Source of the DNA: Streptomyces sp. GESEQ-4
GTDB taxonomy: Bacteria; Actinomycetota; Actinomycetes; Streptomycetales; Streptomycetaceae
Length of the DNA: 64,000 nucleotides
Assembly (NCBI RefSeq): GCF_017948455.1
Contig: NZ_JAFFSU010000008.1
Coordinates: forward strand, 186,001 to 250,000
Direction of reading: 5' to 3'
Shown: positions 24,122 through 33,111 of the stretch, piece after piece
Layout: every line of letters starts with the position of its first letter
How positions within the stretch are numbered: the stretch's first letter is position 1
Notes under the pieces: generated by a model
The model's input: only the letters and a program-made list of their open reading frames with translations
Databases searched by the model: none
Told to the model about the DNA's origin: nothing
Position numbers and translations under genes: made by a program

Positions 24122-24175
24122 TTAAGAGCGCTGTAAAGACTGCTGATCAGCCAACGTTCCCAAGGAATACGGAGC

Positions 24176-24203
24176 AGCCCCGGGACTCGCAGGTCCCGGG
24201 GCT
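24176..24203 (+). terminator. Strong intrinsic terminator in plus orientation
   Basis: AGCCCCGGGAC (24176-24186) pairs perfectly with GTCCCGGGGCT (24193-24203) around the loop TCGCAG, and the arm runs into TTTT. The T-run is on the plus strand, yet no plus-strand gene lies upstream; both neighbouring genes are on the minus strand. It may end a short plus-strand RNA starting in 24122-24175, or act as a bidirectional terminator for the DDAH gene. Confidence 0.8.
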
Positions 24204-24225
24204 TTTGCGGCGATTCGGTACCCGG

Positions 24226-25002
24226 TCAGGCGTACAGTTCACGCAGCCTGACCGAGAGGCATGTCACACATCCCTCGAGCTTCTCGAACTCGCTGATGTC
24301 CACGACGACCGGGTCGTGGCCGAGATCGGCCAGCAACTCCGCCGTCTTCGGCGCGCTCGCCGCCATGAGCAGCTTGCTGCCGCCGAGCAGGACCACATGG
24401 GCGCCGGCCTCCTCGGGGACCGACAGGAAGCGCGGGAACAGCGACGGCCGGTCCACCTTGGGGATGTGCCCGATGACCGTCCCGTCGGGCAGGGCCGTCA
24501 CCGCCGACTTCAGGTGCAGCACCCGGCTCACCGGTACGGCGACGACACGCGCCCCCAGCGGTTCGAAGGTGGCCCGCAGCTGCTGGACGCCGGCCGCGTT
24601 GGTACGGCCGCTCCGGCCGACGTAGAGGGTGTCACCGACCTTGAGGACGTCGCCGCCGTCCAGCGTGCCGGGATCCCAGATCCAGTTCACCGAGCAGCCG
24701 AGCCGGGCCGCGGCCTCCTCGACGCCCAGGGTCTCGTCACGCCGGGACTCGGCGCCGGACCGGGCGATCAGCGCGACGTTCTTGTACATGACGACCGTGT
24801 CCTCGACGAACACCGAGTCGGGGCAGTCGTCGGCCGGATCCACCTCGACCGTCTCCCAGCCGTGCCCGCGCAAGGCCTCCGCATACGCCTCCCATTGCTC
24901 GAGCGCGAGATCGAGGTCGACCTTCTCCCGCTCGATGTGGGTCACCAGCCCTTCGGCGAGGCGCGGGCTGGGGCGGCGGATGAGGGCCTTCTTGCTGGGC
25001 AC
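24226..25002 (-). CDS. Dimethylarginine dimethylaminohydrolase-like amidinotransferase-fold enzyme
   Basis: The protein is 258 aa from GTG 25002, chosen because GGAG lies eight nt upstream and family members begin VPSKKALIRRPSP. The pentein fold motifs are present: DSVFVEDTVV, GTLDGGDVL, the catalytic His in RVLHLKSAVT, and the catalytic Cys near residue 245 in GCVTCLS. DDAH hydrolyses N-methylated arginine to citrulline and methylamine. Arginine deiminase-like substrates cannot be excluded. An upstream in-frame extension to 25131 exists but begins with unconserved sequence. Confidence 0.9.
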   Translation of the reverse strand: MPSKKALIRRPSPRLAEGLVTHIEREKVDLDLALEQWEAYAEALRGHGWETVEVDPADDCPDSVFVEDTVVMYKNVALIARSGAESRRDETLGVEEAAARLGCSVNWIWDPGTLDGGDVLKVGDTLYVGRSGRTNAAGVQQLRATFEPLGARVVAVPVSRVLHLKSAVTALPDGTVIGHIPKVDRPSLFPRFLSVPEEAGAHVVLLGGSKLLMAASAPKTAELLADLGHDPVVVDISEFEKLEGCVTCLSVRLRELYA

Positions 25003-25099
25003 GTCCAGGACTCCGAATCGGGTGAGAGTGTCGGCGCCCGTGACGCAGCGCCGGTCCGCCATCATGCAGGGCCGGTCCGGGCGCACGAAACCCCCGTCG

Positions 25100-26728
25100 T
25101 CAGGCTGTGGCCTCCCCGAGATGATCGGCACCGGTGATCTCGCGCAGCTCGCCGTCCAGGAACAGCCACCGGGTGATGCCGATCGACTCCAGGAACGGCA
25201 CGTCGTGGCTGGCCACGATCAGCGCCCCCTCGTACGACTCCAGCGCCGTGGTGAGCTGGCGGACGCTCGCCATGTCGAGGTTGTTCGTGGGCTCGTCCAG
25301 CATCAGCAGCTGCGGTGCCGGTTCCGCGAGCATCAGCGCGGCCAGCGCCGCCCGGAAGCGCTCGCCGCCGGACAGCGTCGCCGCCTGCTGGTCGGCACGG
25401 CCGCCCCGGAACAGGAAGCGGGCCAGCCGGGCCCGGATCCGGTTGTTGGTGGCGCTCGGCGCGAACCGGGCCACGTTCTCGACGACGGTGCGGCTGTCGT
25501 CGAGGACGTCGAGCCGCTGCGGCAGGAACCGCAGGGGCACATGCGCCGTCGCCTCGCCCGACACCGGCGCCAGCTCACCGGTGATCGTCCGCAGCAGCGT
25601 CGTCTTGCCCGCGCCGTTGCGTCCGATCAGCGCGACCCGCTCGGGACCGCGCAGCTCGAAGCCGCCGGCCACCCGCGCGCCGTAGGCGAGCTCCAGATCC
25701 TGGAGGGTGAGGACGGTACGGCCCGGCGGTACGGCCGTGTGCGGCAGGTCGACGCGGATCTCGTCGTCGTCCCGTACGGCCTCCACCGCCTCGTCGAGAC
25801 GTTCCCTGGCCTCGGCGAGTTTCTCCTGGTGCATGATGCGGTGCTTGCCCGCGGACTCCTGCGCCGCACGCTTGCGCGCCCCCATGATGATCTTCGGCTC
25901 GCGCTTCTGGTCCCACATCTTCTGGCCGTACCGCTTGCGGCGGGCCAGCTTGACCTGGGCGTCCACCAGCTCACGCTTCTGCTTCTTCAGGTCGGCCTCG
26001 GCGACCCGCACCATACGCTCGGCCGCCTCCTGTTCGGCGGCGAGGATCTCCTCGTACGCCGAGAAGTTGCCCCCGTACCAGGCGATCTCCCCGGAGCGCA
26101 GATCGGCGATCTGGTCGACCAGTTCCAGCAGTTCACGGTCGTGGCTGACCACGACCATCACCCCGGGCCAGGCGGCGACGGCCGCGTACAGCCGCTTGCG
26201 GGCGTAGAGGTCGAGGTTGTTGGTCGGCTCGTCGAGCAGCAGGACGTCCGGCCGGCGCAGCAGCAGTGCGGCCAGCCGCAGCAGCACCGACTCGCCGCCC
26301 GAGACCTCACCGATCCCGCGGTCCAACTCGATGTGCCCGAGCCCGAGTTCGCCGAGGGTGGCGAGCGCGCGCTCCTCCACGTCCCAGTCGTCGCCGACGG
26401 TCTCGAAGTGCTCCTCGGCCACATCGCCCGACTCGATGGCGTGCAGCGCGGCCCGCTGTGCGGCGATGCCGAGCGCCTCGTCGACCCGGAGTGCGGTGTC
26501 GAGCGTGACGTTCTGCGGGAGATATCCGATCTCGCCGGCCACCCGGACGGCGCCGTCGGCCGGTGCGAGGTCACCGGCGATCAGCTTCAACAGGGTTGAT
26601 TTCCCTGACCCGTTGACGCCGACGAGCCCGGTCCTGCCCGGGCCGAAAGCGGTGTCGAGGCCCTCGAAGACGGCGGTGCCGTCGGGCCAGGCGAAGGACA
26701 GGGACGAAACGGTGATGGACATAGACAT
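25100..26728 (-). CDS. ABC-F family ATPase, probable ribosome-protection or antibiotic-response type
   Basis: This 542-aa protein has two ABC domains and no membrane segments. Walker A loops are GVNGSGKST and GRNGAGKTT; signature motifs are VSGGES and LSGGER; Walker B is LLLDEPTNNLDL and its second copy. Between the domains is a long charged helical linker (about residues 235-320), the part that reaches toward the ribosomal exit-site tRNA in ABC-F proteins. Such proteins either confer antibiotic resistance or act as translation factors. A long leader and a promoter of WhiB7-target type point to antibiotic-inducible control. ATG 26728 or ATG 26722 may start translation. Confidence 0.9.
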   Translation of the reverse strand: MSMSITVSSLSFAWPDGTAVFEGLDTAFGPGRTGLVGVNGSGKSTLLKLIAGDLAPADGAVRVAGEIGYLPQNVTLDTALRVDEALGIAAQRAALHAIESGDVAEEHFETVGDDWDVEERALATLGELGLGHIELDRGIGEVSGGESVLLRLAALLLRRPDVLLLDEPTNNLDLYARKRLYAAVAAWPGVMVVVSHDRELLELVDQIADLRSGEIAWYGGNFSAYEEILAAEQEAAERMVRVAEADLKKQKRELVDAQVKLARRKRYGQKMWDQKREPKIIMGARKRAAQESAGKHRIMHQEKLAEARERLDEAVEAVRDDDEIRVDLPHTAVPPGRTVLTLQDLELAYGARVAGGFELRGPERVALIGRNGAGKTTLLRTITGELAPVSGEATAHVPLRFLPQRLDVLDDSRTVVENVARFAPSATNNRIRARLARFLFRGGRADQQAATLSGGERFRAALAALMLAEPAPQLLMLDEPTNNLDMASVRQLTTALESYEGALIVASHDVPFLESIGITRWLFLDGELREITGADHLGEATA

Positions 26729-26953
26729 GCGGGCCTCCGCGGATGCTCGAAAGGATCAAGGGCAAACGCGTGTCGAGACACCTGCGACCAACGGGGAAGA
26801 GGTCCCACCAGGCATGAGAAAAGCCCTGCCCGTCGAGGACGGCTCGAATGCCGAGGTCGCACGCGGCGCCCACACCCAAGGGTGTGACGCGGTGTCTCAG
26901 GACCTCAGACGAGCAACGTCCTTCTCCAATCGACGGCAACAGAACCGCTGTAC
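26729..26953 (-). promoter_or_regulatory. Leader of the ABC-F mRNA with attenuator-like alternative pairings
   Basis: On the minus strand the roughly 220-nt leader first carries GGAGAAGG followed by a three-codon ORF, TTG CTC GTC TGA. A hairpin with arms CACACCC and GGGTGTG (26871-26886) comes next. GAGACACC (plus strand 26891-26898) is complementary over eight bases to GGTGTCTC (plus strand 26775-26782), and the latter can instead pair locally. A CCGTC-ctc-GACGG hairpin followed by GGGCTTTT lies between. These alternatives resemble ribosome-mediated attenuation; this was not folded computationally. Confidence 0.6.
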
Positions 26954-26982
26954 AACGTACGAGGGGGCTTGTCGGCTGTCAA
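26954..26982 (-). promoter_or_regulatory. Promoter of the ABC-F gene with WhiB7/WblC-like architecture
   Basis: On the minus strand a perfect -35 TTGACA (26977-26982) and -10 TACGTT (26954-26959) are separated by 17 nt. Three bases upstream of the -35 is TTAAT, an AT-rich block unusual for this genome. WhiB7-dependent promoters in actinobacteria have an AT-rich patch at this spacing. Dependence on WblC is inferred. Confidence 0.75.
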
Positions 26983-27023
26983 CGGATTAACGTGAAGCCC
27001 GTCCGCACCGCGAAGGAGGCCCC

Positions 27024-27695
27024 GTGCCCAACGGCTCGCTGTCGCTGCCGGCCCGGCTCTGCCTGCTGGCCTGGGACACCACGACGAACGAGGTCACCGG
27101 CGCCGCTCACCTCCACCATGTGGTGCGGGCCGGCGCCCTCACCGAACTGGCCCAGCGCGGCCTGCTCCTCGACGCCGACTCCATCGCGACTCCGGTCGAC
27201 ATGGACTCCCTCACCGGGGACGCCGTGCTGGACGGGCTCCTGGAACTCGTCCGGGAGTCCCGACCGCACGGGTGGCGGACCTGGGTGACGCTGCACGCGC
27301 GCGTGACGCTCGACGCCGTCCAGGCGAAGCTCGCCGCCGACAGGTACCTGCGGGTGACGAAGAAGCGGGTCCTCGGGGTCTTCCCGACCGTCGAGTACGG
27401 CGTGCACCGCGCCACCGTCGTGGAGGCGCTGCGCGAGGAGGCGCGGCAGATCCTCGAAGGGCCGCTGCCCGTCACGGAGATCGCGGACCGGGACGCCGCC
27501 GTCGTCACCCTCGCCGTCGCGGGCCGGATGAGCACGCTGGTGCCCCCGAAGGAGCTGGGCCGCCACGAGGAGCGGGTGGCGGCGCTGACGGAACGGAGCG
27601 GGGCCGCGGCGCCGGGACTGCGGGCGGTGATCCGCGAGGTGCGTGCCGGGGTGGTCGCGGCGGTGTCGGCGCCGTCGGTGACGACGGGCGGCTGA
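27024..27695 (+). CDS. GPP34 (GOLPH3-like) family protein
   Basis: This 223-aa protein matches the GPP34/GOLPH3 domain, which is abundant in Streptomyces. It opens SLPARLCLLAWDT, and has the conserved hydrophobic loop region VRAGALTELAQRGLL and a C-terminal helical part. In eukaryotes this fold binds phosphatidylinositol-4-phosphate; bacterial functions are unknown, with proposed roles at membranes. Start GTG 27024 has GAAGGAGG upstream. It is divergent from the ABC-F gene and their promoters are close together. Confidence 0.88.
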   Translation: MPNGSLSLPARLCLLAWDTTTNEVTGAAHLHHVVRAGALTELAQRGLLLDADSIATPVDMDSLTGDAVLDGLLELVRESRPHGWRTWVTLHARVTLDAVQAKLAADRYLRVTKKRVLGVFPTVEYGVHRATVVEALREEARQILEGPLPVTEIADRDAAVVTLAVAGRMSTLVPPKELGRHEERVAALTERSGAAAPGLRAVIREVRAGVVAAVSAPSVTTGG

Positions 27696-27780
27696 GCGGC
27701 ACACGCGTGGGGCGCCGTCGTCACCATCGTGTCGGATTTCTGCCAGCTTCCGCACGGCCAGGGCTGGTTGAGTGACCCGC

Positions 27781-28617
27781 ATGACGAACCAGAACACCCT
27801 CCGCGACCAGGCGCGGGCCTTCCGGGCTCTGCACGTCCCGGGCCGGCCGCTGGTCCTGCCGAACGCCTGGGACACCGTGAGCGCCTGTCTCGTCGAGGAC
27901 GCCGGTGCCGCGGCGGTGGCGACCACGAGTGCCGGGCTGGCGTGGGAGCTGGGCGCCCCGGACGGCGACCGGCTGGAGCGCGACGCCGCGATGGAGGCCG
28001 TCGCGCGCATCGCCGCCGCGGTGGACGTACCGGTCAGCGCTGACATCGAGAGCGGCTACGCGCAGGATCCGGCGGGCGTCGCCGACACCGTCCGCGCGGT
28101 GCTCGCGGCGGGCGCGGTGGGCGTGAACATCGAGGACGCGCTGCGCGGCGCCGGAGAGGGTCCGCTGCGGCCGGTCGCCGAGCAGGCGGAGCGTATCGCC
28201 GCCGCCCGGGAGGCCGCCGACACCGCAGGCGTGCCGCTGTACGTCAACGCCCGCATCGACACGTACCTGCGCGGCGCCGGGGGAGTGGACCTCACCCTGG
28301 AGCGGGCCGCCGCCTTCCTGGCCGCGGGCGCCGACGGCATCTTCGTCCCCGGAACCGTCGACCCGGGAACCCTGAAGCTGCTCGCCGACGGAATCGACGC
28401 ACCGCTGAACGTGATGGCTGGCCCCGGTGCACCGCCGGTGCCCGAACTGGCCGCACTCGGGGCCGCCCGCGTGAGCGTCGGCTCAGGCATCACCCAGGCC
28501 GCACACGCCCTGGTCCGCCGCGCCACTCGAGAACTGCTGACGGCGGGGACGTACGACTCACTCACGGACGGACTCGACTACGGCGAGCTCAACGAGCTTC
28601 TGGGCCGAACGCGCTGA
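27781..28617 (+). CDS. Isocitrate lyase / PEP mutase superfamily protein
   Basis: This 278-aa protein belongs to the PEP mutase/isocitrate lyase superfamily. Visible motifs are LPNAWDTVSACLVEDAG near residue 25, VSADIESGYAQDP (metal-binding Asp/Glu) near residue 85, and VNIEDAL. The isocitrate lyase signature KKCGH is absent, so it more likely acts on phosphonopyruvate-, oxaloacetate- or methylisocitrate-like C-C or C-P bonds. The substrate is undetermined. ATG 27781 was preferred; an in-frame GTG nine nt upstream is an alternative. It ends immediately before an interspersed element. Confidence 0.86.
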   Translation: MTNQNTLRDQARAFRALHVPGRPLVLPNAWDTVSACLVEDAGAAAVATTSAGLAWELGAPDGDRLERDAAMEAVARIAAAVDVPVSADIESGYAQDPAGVADTVRAVLAAGAVGVNIEDALRGAGEGPLRPVAEQAERIAAAREAADTAGVPLYVNARIDTYLRGAGGVDLTLERAAAFLAAGADGIFVPGTVDPGTLKLLADGIDAPLNVMAGPGAPPVPELAALGAARVSVGSGITQAAHALVRRATRELLTAGTYDSLTDGLDYGELNELLGRTR

Positions 28618-28622
28618 GCAAA

Positions 28623-28739
28623 GCGCCCCTTTAGGGGCGCGGGGCTGTGTTGAATATGCGGCTCCGCCGCGCGGGCGCGACCAGCCACAACGAGCCCGCA
28701 GACGACCAACGGCCGAACGCGGCACTACCAGCGGAACAC
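28623..28739 (-). repeat. Interspersed 3'-end element, copy 3 (long form with insertion)
   Basis: On the minus strand the element follows the SsgA-like gene stop. A 38-nt stretch is homologous to copies 1 and 4, then the core (28701 down to 28623) begins. The core is interrupted by about 29 nt containing the hairpin GCGGC-gga-GCCGC and ATATTCAACAC, inserted between GTCGCGC and the final CCCCGCGCCCC. It ends with the hairpin GCGCCCC-taaa-GGGGCGC. The insertion shows the element is modular. Confidence 0.83.
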
Positions 28740-29153
28740 CTACGCCGCATCCCGCATCAGCTCGGCCAGGTCGTGGTCCAGGTCGAGCTGCAGGTTCTCC
28801 AGGCCGATAGGCACAAGCGCGCTGGTCGCCGCCAGGAACGACCGCAGCTCCTCCGAACGGACATGCACGACAGCCGTCCCCTCGGGCGCGTGGAACTCCA
28901 GAACCGTGCGGTCGTACCCGTACGGCCGTATCCGTACGTCGCCGTGGCCCTCGGCATCCTGCATGCCGGCCGCGAGGAGCTCGCGGGAGAAGGTCCAGCA
29001 GACGTCGACGCCTTCCAGCGTCGCCGGGGCCGGGAAGGTCATGCGGATGGCGAACGGGTCGCGTCGGTCGTACTGCAGGGTGGCGGGAATGCTCGGCATC
29101 CGCGGTGCTGCGGCGACGAGACGGGCCTCGACAGGCTGCTCGATGATGGACAA
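28740..29153 (-). CDS. ssgD: SsgA-like sporulation and cell division protein
   Basis: This 137-aa protein is a SALP, a family found only in morphologically complex actinobacteria and acting in septum placement and cell-wall remodelling. It contains LQYDRRDPFAIRMTF, VCWTFSRELL and the C-terminal LDHDLAELM typical of the family. The symbol ssgD is chosen because the S. coelicolor paralogue at the equivalent position is SsgD, linked to lateral wall integrity; this is synteny-based. The start is TTG 29153, supported by GGGAG seven nt upstream. The cytoplasmic protein has no catalytic motif. Confidence 0.85.
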   Translation of the reverse strand: MSIIEQPVEARLVAAAPRMPSIPATLQYDRRDPFAIRMTFPAPATLEGVDVCWTFSRELLAAGMQDAEGHGDVRIRPYGYDRTVLEFHAPEGTAVVHVRSEELRSFLAATSALVPIGLENLQLDLDHDLAELMRDAA

Positions 29154-29341
29154 CGCCTTGCTCCCTTATGACGACGGGACGGATTTCCGGGGGATGAGGC
29201 CGGGCACTGGGAGAGACGACGGAATCAGCCAATCCGTGCACACGAATGCCGAGTGACCTCGGTCACTGCCTTCATGCACGGAAGCGACCTGGCGCACCTC
29301 ATGTGCCGCTTGGGGAACGTGAGGCGGCGCGCGACGCCATC

Positions 29342-29370
29342 TGGACGGCACCGGGGCGGTGGACTAGCTT
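29342..29370 (+). promoter_or_regulatory. Promoter giving a probably leaderless mRNA
   Basis: TGGACG (29342-29347) and TAGCTT (29365-29370) are separated by 17 nt. The -10 ends eight nt before ATG 29379, so the transcript would begin at or next to the start codon. No Shine-Dalgarno sequence is present, which fits. Confidence 0.65.
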
Positions 29371-29378
29371 CGCCCGCC

Positions 29379-30488
29379 ATGAGGCGCTTGGGGATCACGC
29401 GACGGGCCGGGGCAAGGGGACGTACGAGACGAGCGGTGTCCGTGGGGGTGGTGTGCGGGGCGGCGCTTGCGGTGCTGACGTGCGCCGGGCCCACGCAGGC
29501 CGGCGAGGACCGGGTACCGCACTGGGAGCTGAAGGACAGCGGCACGACCGACGTGCGGTTCCGGGGGCTCGCGGCGGTCAGCCGGAACACCGCCTGGCTC
29601 GCCGGGTCCAAGGGCACCGTCCTGAGGACGACGGACGGCGGCGCGAGCTGGCGGAACGTCTCGCCGCCGGGCGGCGCCGGGCTGGAGTTCCGGGACGTCG
29701 AGGCGTTCGACGCGCGCCGCGCGGTGGTGCTGGCCATCGGTGAGGGCGAGGCGTCCCGCGTCTACCGCACCGAGGACGGCGGGGCGACCTGGACCGAGTC
29801 CTTCCGCAACACCGACGCACGAGCCTTCTACGACTGCATGACCTTCTTCGACCGCCGCCACGGCCTCGCGCTGAGCGACCCGGTGGACGGCAAGTTCCGC
29901 ATCCTGTCGACGAGCGACGGCGGCCGTTCCTGGGAGGTGCTGCCCGACACCGGCATGCCGGCGGCGCTGGACGGCGAGTTCGGGTTCGCGGCCAGCGGCC
30001 AGTGCCTGGTCGCCGCCGGCCCGAAGGACGTCTGGCTGGCCACCGGCGGCGGTACCCGCGCGCGCGTGCTGCACTCGGCCGACCGCGGACGGACCTGGAC
30101 GGCCACCGACACCCCGATCCCGGCGGGCGACCCGGCGCGCGGTGTCTTCGCGCTCGCCTTCCGCGACCGCGCCCACGGCCTCGCGGTCGGCGGCGACTAC
30201 CGCCCCGACCAGGCCTCCCCGCAGGCCGCCGCACGCACCGCCGACGGCGGCCGCAGTTGGCAGCCCGCGGCCCAGCCACCGCCCGCCTACCGCTCCGGCG
30301 CCGCCTGGCTCCCGTACAGCCGCAGCGCCGCCCTCGCGGTCGGCCCCACCGGCACGGACCTCACGACGGACGCCGGCCGCACCTGGCGGACCGTCGACTC
30401 CGGCTCGTACGACACCGTGGACTGCACCCCGGACCTGGGCTGCTGGGCCGCCGGGGAGAAGGGGCGGGTGGCCCGGCTGGAGGGCTGA
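29379..30488 (+). CDS. Secreted BNR/YCF48-type beta-propeller protein
   Basis: This 369-aa protein has an N-terminal signal peptide (basic RRLGITRRAGARGRTRR, then a hydrophobic stretch ending CAGPTQAG). At least four Asp-box-like repeats follow (TTDGGASW, TEDGGATW, TSDGGRSW, TADGGRSW), each spaced by about 40-60 residues, giving a six- or seven-bladed propeller. Related proteins are called oxidoreductases or photosystem assembly-like, but no active site can be named. Cys residues in YDCMTF, SGQCLV, DCTPDLGCW suggest disulfides, consistent with export. Confidence 0.83.
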   Translation: MRRLGITRRAGARGRTRRAVSVGVVCGAALAVLTCAGPTQAGEDRVPHWELKDSGTTDVRFRGLAAVSRNTAWLAGSKGTVLRTTDGGASWRNVSPPGGAGLEFRDVEAFDARRAVVLAIGEGEASRVYRTEDGGATWTESFRNTDARAFYDCMTFFDRRHGLALSDPVDGKFRILSTSDGGRSWEVLPDTGMPAALDGEFGFAASGQCLVAAGPKDVWLATGGGTRARVLHSADRGRTWTATDTPIPAGDPARGVFALAFRDRAHGLAVGGDYRPDQASPQAAARTADGGRSWQPAAQPPPAYRSGAAWLPYSRSAALAVGPTGTDLTTDAGRTWRTVDSGSYDTVDCTPDLGCWAAGEKGRVARLEG

Positions 30489-30531
30489 AAATGTGGGTAC
30501 CCGGTCGTCGACTGCGAGAGGAGTGATCTTC

Positions 30532-30858
30532 ATGCCACGCGGTTCGAGCCAGAAGCGGGAACGCCAGTACGAGCACATCAAGGAGAGCGCCCGGGATCGC
30601 GGTGAGAGCCCCGAGCGCGCCCAGGAGATCGCCGCCCGGACGGTGAACAAGGAACGCGCCCGGTCCGGCGAGTCGAAGCAGGCCAGCCGTACCTCGACGC
30701 AGGACATGTCGTCCGGCAAGCGCGGCGGTCAGCGGTCCGGGAAGGGCTCCCAGGGCCCCACCTACGACCAGCTCTACGAGGAGGCCAAGCGCCGCAACAT
30801 CCACGGCCGTTCGGACATGAACAAGAGCGAGCTGAAGCAGGCACTGGGCGGCAAGTGA
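30532..30858 (+). CDS. Small basic protein with a Rho-N/SAP-like C-terminus
   Basis: This 108-aa protein is highly charged and rich in Arg, Lys, Ser and Glu. The C-terminal 30 residues (PTYDQLYEEAKRRNIHG followed by RSDMNKSELKQAL) resemble the Rho N-terminal/SAP-like helix-extended fold used for nucleic-acid binding. The N-terminal QKRERQYEHIKESARDRG segment is conserved in actinobacterial proteins sometimes annotated as plasmid stabilisation factors. A nucleic-acid-binding role is inferred. ATG 30532 has GAGAGGAG upstream, 43 nt after the previous gene, so the two may be co-transcribed. Confidence 0.82.
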   Translation: MPRGSSQKRERQYEHIKESARDRGESPERAQEIAARTVNKERARSGESKQASRTSTQDMSSGKRGGQRSGKGSQGPTYDQLYEEAKRRNIHGRSDMNKSELKQALGGK

Positions 30859-30895
30859 ACCGGGGCCGGCGGGCGGCCGTACCCTCGTCCTCACC

Positions 30896-31585
30896 ATGAC
30901 GACCGTACGCATCCCCGCCGGCTGGCCGGCGACCGAGGAACAGGCCCGTGCCGTCCAGGACGAGTTGCGCGAGCGGGTGGTGCTCGACGAGCCCGGACCG
31001 CCGCCCGGATCGGGGCAGGTGACCGGGGTCGACGTGGCCTACGACGACGAGCGGGACGTCGTAGCGGCCGCGGCCGTCGTCCTGGACGCGGCGCGTCTCG
31101 ACGTCGTCGCCGAGGCCACGGCCGTCGGGCGGATCTCCTTCCCGTACGTGCCCGGCCTGCTCGCCTTCCGCGAGATCCCCACGGTCCTGGCCGCCCTCGA
31201 CGCCCTGCCGTGCCCGCCGGGCCTGGTCGTCTGCGACGGCTACGGCCTCGCCCACCCCCGCCGCTTCGGCCTCGCCAGCCACCTCGGCGTCCTCACCGGC
31301 CTGCCGACGATCGGCGTCGCCAAGAACCCGTTCACCTTCGCGTACGACGACCCGGACGCCCCGCGCGGCAGTACGTCGCCGCTGCTCGCGGGCACCGAGG
31401 AGGTCGGCCGCGCCCTGCGCACCCGGCACGCCGTCAAGCCCGTCTTCGTCTCCGTCGGCCACCGGATGAGCCTCGACAACGCCTGCGCACACACCCTCGC
31501 CCTGAGCCCCGCCTACCGCCTCCCGGAGACGACCCGCAGGGCCGACGCGCTGTGCCGGAGAGCGCTGCGGGACGCGACGGCCTGA
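30896..31585 (+). CDS. nfi: Endonuclease V (deoxyinosine 3' endonuclease)
   Basis: This 229-aa protein is a close match to endonuclease V. Conserved elements are VTGVDVAYDD (catalytic Asp near 45), PYVPGLLAFREIP (catalytic Glu), LVVCDGYGLAHPRRFG (catalytic Asp and His), and TIGVAKNPF (Lys). The enzyme nicks DNA one nucleotide 3' of deaminated adenine. Start ATG 30896, 37 nt after the previous gene. The length is typical of the family. Confidence 0.94.
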   Translation: MTTVRIPAGWPATEEQARAVQDELRERVVLDEPGPPPGSGQVTGVDVAYDDERDVVAAAAVVLDAARLDVVAEATAVGRISFPYVPGLLAFREIPTVLAALDALPCPPGLVVCDGYGLAHPRRFGLASHLGVLTGLPTIGVAKNPFTFAYDDPDAPRGSTSPLLAGTEEVGRALRTRHAVKPVFVSVGHRMSLDNACAHTLALSPAYRLPETTRRADALCRRALRDATA

Positions 31586-31678
31586 AGGGAACTCGGCCCA
31601 GCAGCGCAGGATCTGAGTACCCGGACTGAGTACCCGTACGGATGTGGCCGCACCGTCCCCGTCGGCAGGGTGGGGCGC

Positions 31679-31837
31679 ATGACGACGCACCGTGCAGCCC
31701 ACCGTTCGCCCAAGCCGCTCGCCGACCCGAGCCGACCGGTCGAGCGGGCCGTGAACGCCGCGCTGATCCTTGCCGTGGTGGCCGGGCTCGGCTGGATCGG
31801 CGGCATGATCTACACCCTGCTCGGGTGGTCGCTCTAG
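31679..31837 (+). CDS. Small single-pass membrane protein
   Basis: A 52-codon ORF from ATG 31679 to TAG 31835-31837 encodes a protein with a polar, basic first half (MTTHRAAHRSPKPLADPSRP) and one clear membrane segment (AALILAVVAGLGWIGGMIY). GGTGGGG lies five nt upstream. Reading-frame codon use is GC-rich at third positions like its neighbours. Function is unknown. Its stop codon is inside a 24-bp tandem repeat shared with the end of the convergent gene. Confidence 0.75.
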   Translation: MTTHRAAHRSPKPLADPSRPVERAVNAALILAVVAGLGWIGGMIYTLLGWSL

Positions 31838-31868
31838 GGCCCGTTCAGCGGGTCGCGCTAGGACCCGT

Positions 31869-31881
<13 letters not shown>
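31834..31881. repeat. 24-bp tandem duplication across the ends of two convergent genes
   Basis: The unit CTAGG-R-CCCGTTCAGCGGGTCGCG occurs at 31834-31857 and 31858-31881. The TAG of the small membrane protein lies in the first copy, and the TGA (plus-strand TCA, 31869-31871) of the dehydrogenase gene lies in the second. CCCGTTCAGCGGG can form a short hairpin in each copy, so the pair may act as a bidirectional terminator. Confidence 0.93.
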
Positions 31882-33041
<1,160 letters not shown>

Positions 33042-33111
33042 GACACCCCTCGGGTTCCGCAGCTCGCGCCGTTGTCAGTGGCCGAGGCTAGCGTGAGGAG
33101 TGCGCAGCTCG

